Positions 6,156 to 6,467 of a stretch of 6,467 bases of DNA are shown one piece after another. The notes beneath the pieces were generated by a model. That model worked only from the letters and a program-made list of their open reading frames with translations, searched no databases and was not told where the DNA came from. The position numbers were made by a program, and so were the translations under genes. How positions within the stretch are numbered: position 1 is the stretch's first letter; each line of letters opens with the position of its first letter. Source of the DNA: Verrucomicrobiota bacterium (GTDB taxonomy: Bacteria; Verrucomicrobiota; Verrucomicrobiia; Limisphaerales; UBA1100); the NCBI GenBank assembly GCA_028872645.1, contig JAPKDK010000167.1, forward strand, positions 1 to 6,467. Direction: 5' to 3'.

Positions 6156-6467
6156 TAGTGTCGCTCCAGAGCCTCCCCCATTCGCGGATCGCGCACGGGG
6201 CAAACGGGATGGTCAAATAGATTGCGGATAAAAATCATTGCGAGCGTGCCGCCGATGAGCAGCCACGTACCCACATCCGCCAGCGCGGGCGATGGGCCGT
6301 TGGGGTGGATCTCCGGCATCACATTAAACGTCATATCCATATAGTGCATCAGCACCACCCAAATGAAAACCGGCACCATCAGTTTATTAGTAAGCTTGCC
6401 GTCAATGCGTAGCAGCGCGAGGAACGGAATCACAAAGTGACCCACGATGAGCGCCACGCCGACGTAC
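6155..6467 (-). CDS. actF: Alternative complex III subunit ActF, C-terminal fragment
   Basis: The frame is open to the right edge, with about 104 C-terminal residues and TAA at 6155-6157. The sequence begins YVGVALIVGHFVIPFLAL, continues with a membrane helix ending VLMHYMDMTFNVMPE, then a last helix (GTWLLIGGTLAMIFIRNLF) and ends PVCPVRDPRMGEALERH. The H-F-V-x-P-F turn, the M-x-x-x-D-x-x-x-x-V-M-P-E segment and the final P-V-x-D-P-R-x-x-E-x-L-x-x-H are what I recall of ActF, an NrfD-like membrane subunit of quinol:cytochrome c oxidoreductase. This complex oxidises quinol and reduces periplasmic cytochrome c in place of bc1. ActF is normally the last core subunit of the act operon, so actA-E should lie just beyond the right edge. 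ActC is a related paralogue, but the C-terminal motif and gene position favour ActF. Confidence 0.85.
   Translation of the reverse strand, partial: YVGVALIVGHFVIPFLALLRIDGKLTNKLMVPVFIWVVLMHYMDMTFNVMPEIHPNGPSPALADVGTWLLIGGTLAMIFIRNLFDHPVCPVRDPRMGEALERH
6164..6167 (-). promoter_or_regulatory. Ribosome binding site GGAG for the anchored cytochrome c
   Basis: GGAG on the minus strand lies 8 bases before ATG 6155. It supports that ATG over the upstream in-frame start at 6203, and is located inside the end of actF, consistent with coupled translation. Confidence 0.6.

Noticed and set aside
5595..6158. Plus-strand open frame of 187 codons antisense to the anchored cytochrome c
   Set aside because: It is rich in His/Arg from complementing the real gene and shows no family pattern. 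The opposite strand has CFTCH and an anchor.
6156..6203. N-terminal extension of the anchored cytochrome c by 16 residues
   Set aside because: It would lie inside the ActF coding end and use a non-ATG start. ATG 6155 has GGAG 8 bases upstream and the typical TAATG overlap.

Overview
The window is a compact respiratory gene cluster read right to left on the minus strand. A hydrolase-like gene follows it, and one small plus-strand gene converges on it at the left end. The nearest family patterns I can recall (alternative complex III, CcoN/CcoO variants, COX2-type cytochrome c domains, a ceramidase-like secreted protein) suggest a Gram-negative bacterium of the Verrucomicrobiota/Planctomycetota type. 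That placement is inference from family memory, not a search.

Layout in transcription order: (1) the C-terminal third or less of ActF, a membrane subunit of alternative complex III (quinol:cytochrome c oxidoreductase), runs off the right edge (6155-6467). (2) A membrane-anchored monoheme cytochrome c follows (5403-6155). (3) A second, short, secreted cytochrome c is a clear paralogue of the C-terminal domain of (2) (4990-5403). (4) Next is a 12-helix CcoN-like protein, the fold of cbb3 oxidase subunit I (3510-4976). (5) Next is a CcoO-like membrane-anchored cytochrome c with a large helical insertion (2338-3513). (6) A third anchored monoheme cytochrome c sits in the CcoP position (1727-2341). 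Every junction overlaps by 1 or 4 bases except a 13-base gap before the CcoN-like gene, so this looks like one operon. After 45 bases comes a secreted neutral-ceramidase-like protein (320-1681). A small DUF2835-type protein lies on the plus strand (61-315), ending 4 bases from the hydrolase stop.

The main observation is that the CcoN-like protein keeps the two histidines expected to bind the low-spin heme b (H67, H351). It appears to have lost every residue that makes an oxygen-reducing site: the three CuB histidines, the cross-linked tyrosine and the high-spin heme histidine. It is therefore probably not an oxidase. I propose that the CcoN/CcoO-like pair plus three monoheme cytochromes forms an electron-transfer module attached to, or working with, alternative complex III. 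The CcoO-like partner also carries about 200 residues, partly coiled-coil-like, inside its heme c domain. No RNA genes, mobile elements, CRISPR arrays or clear terminators were found.
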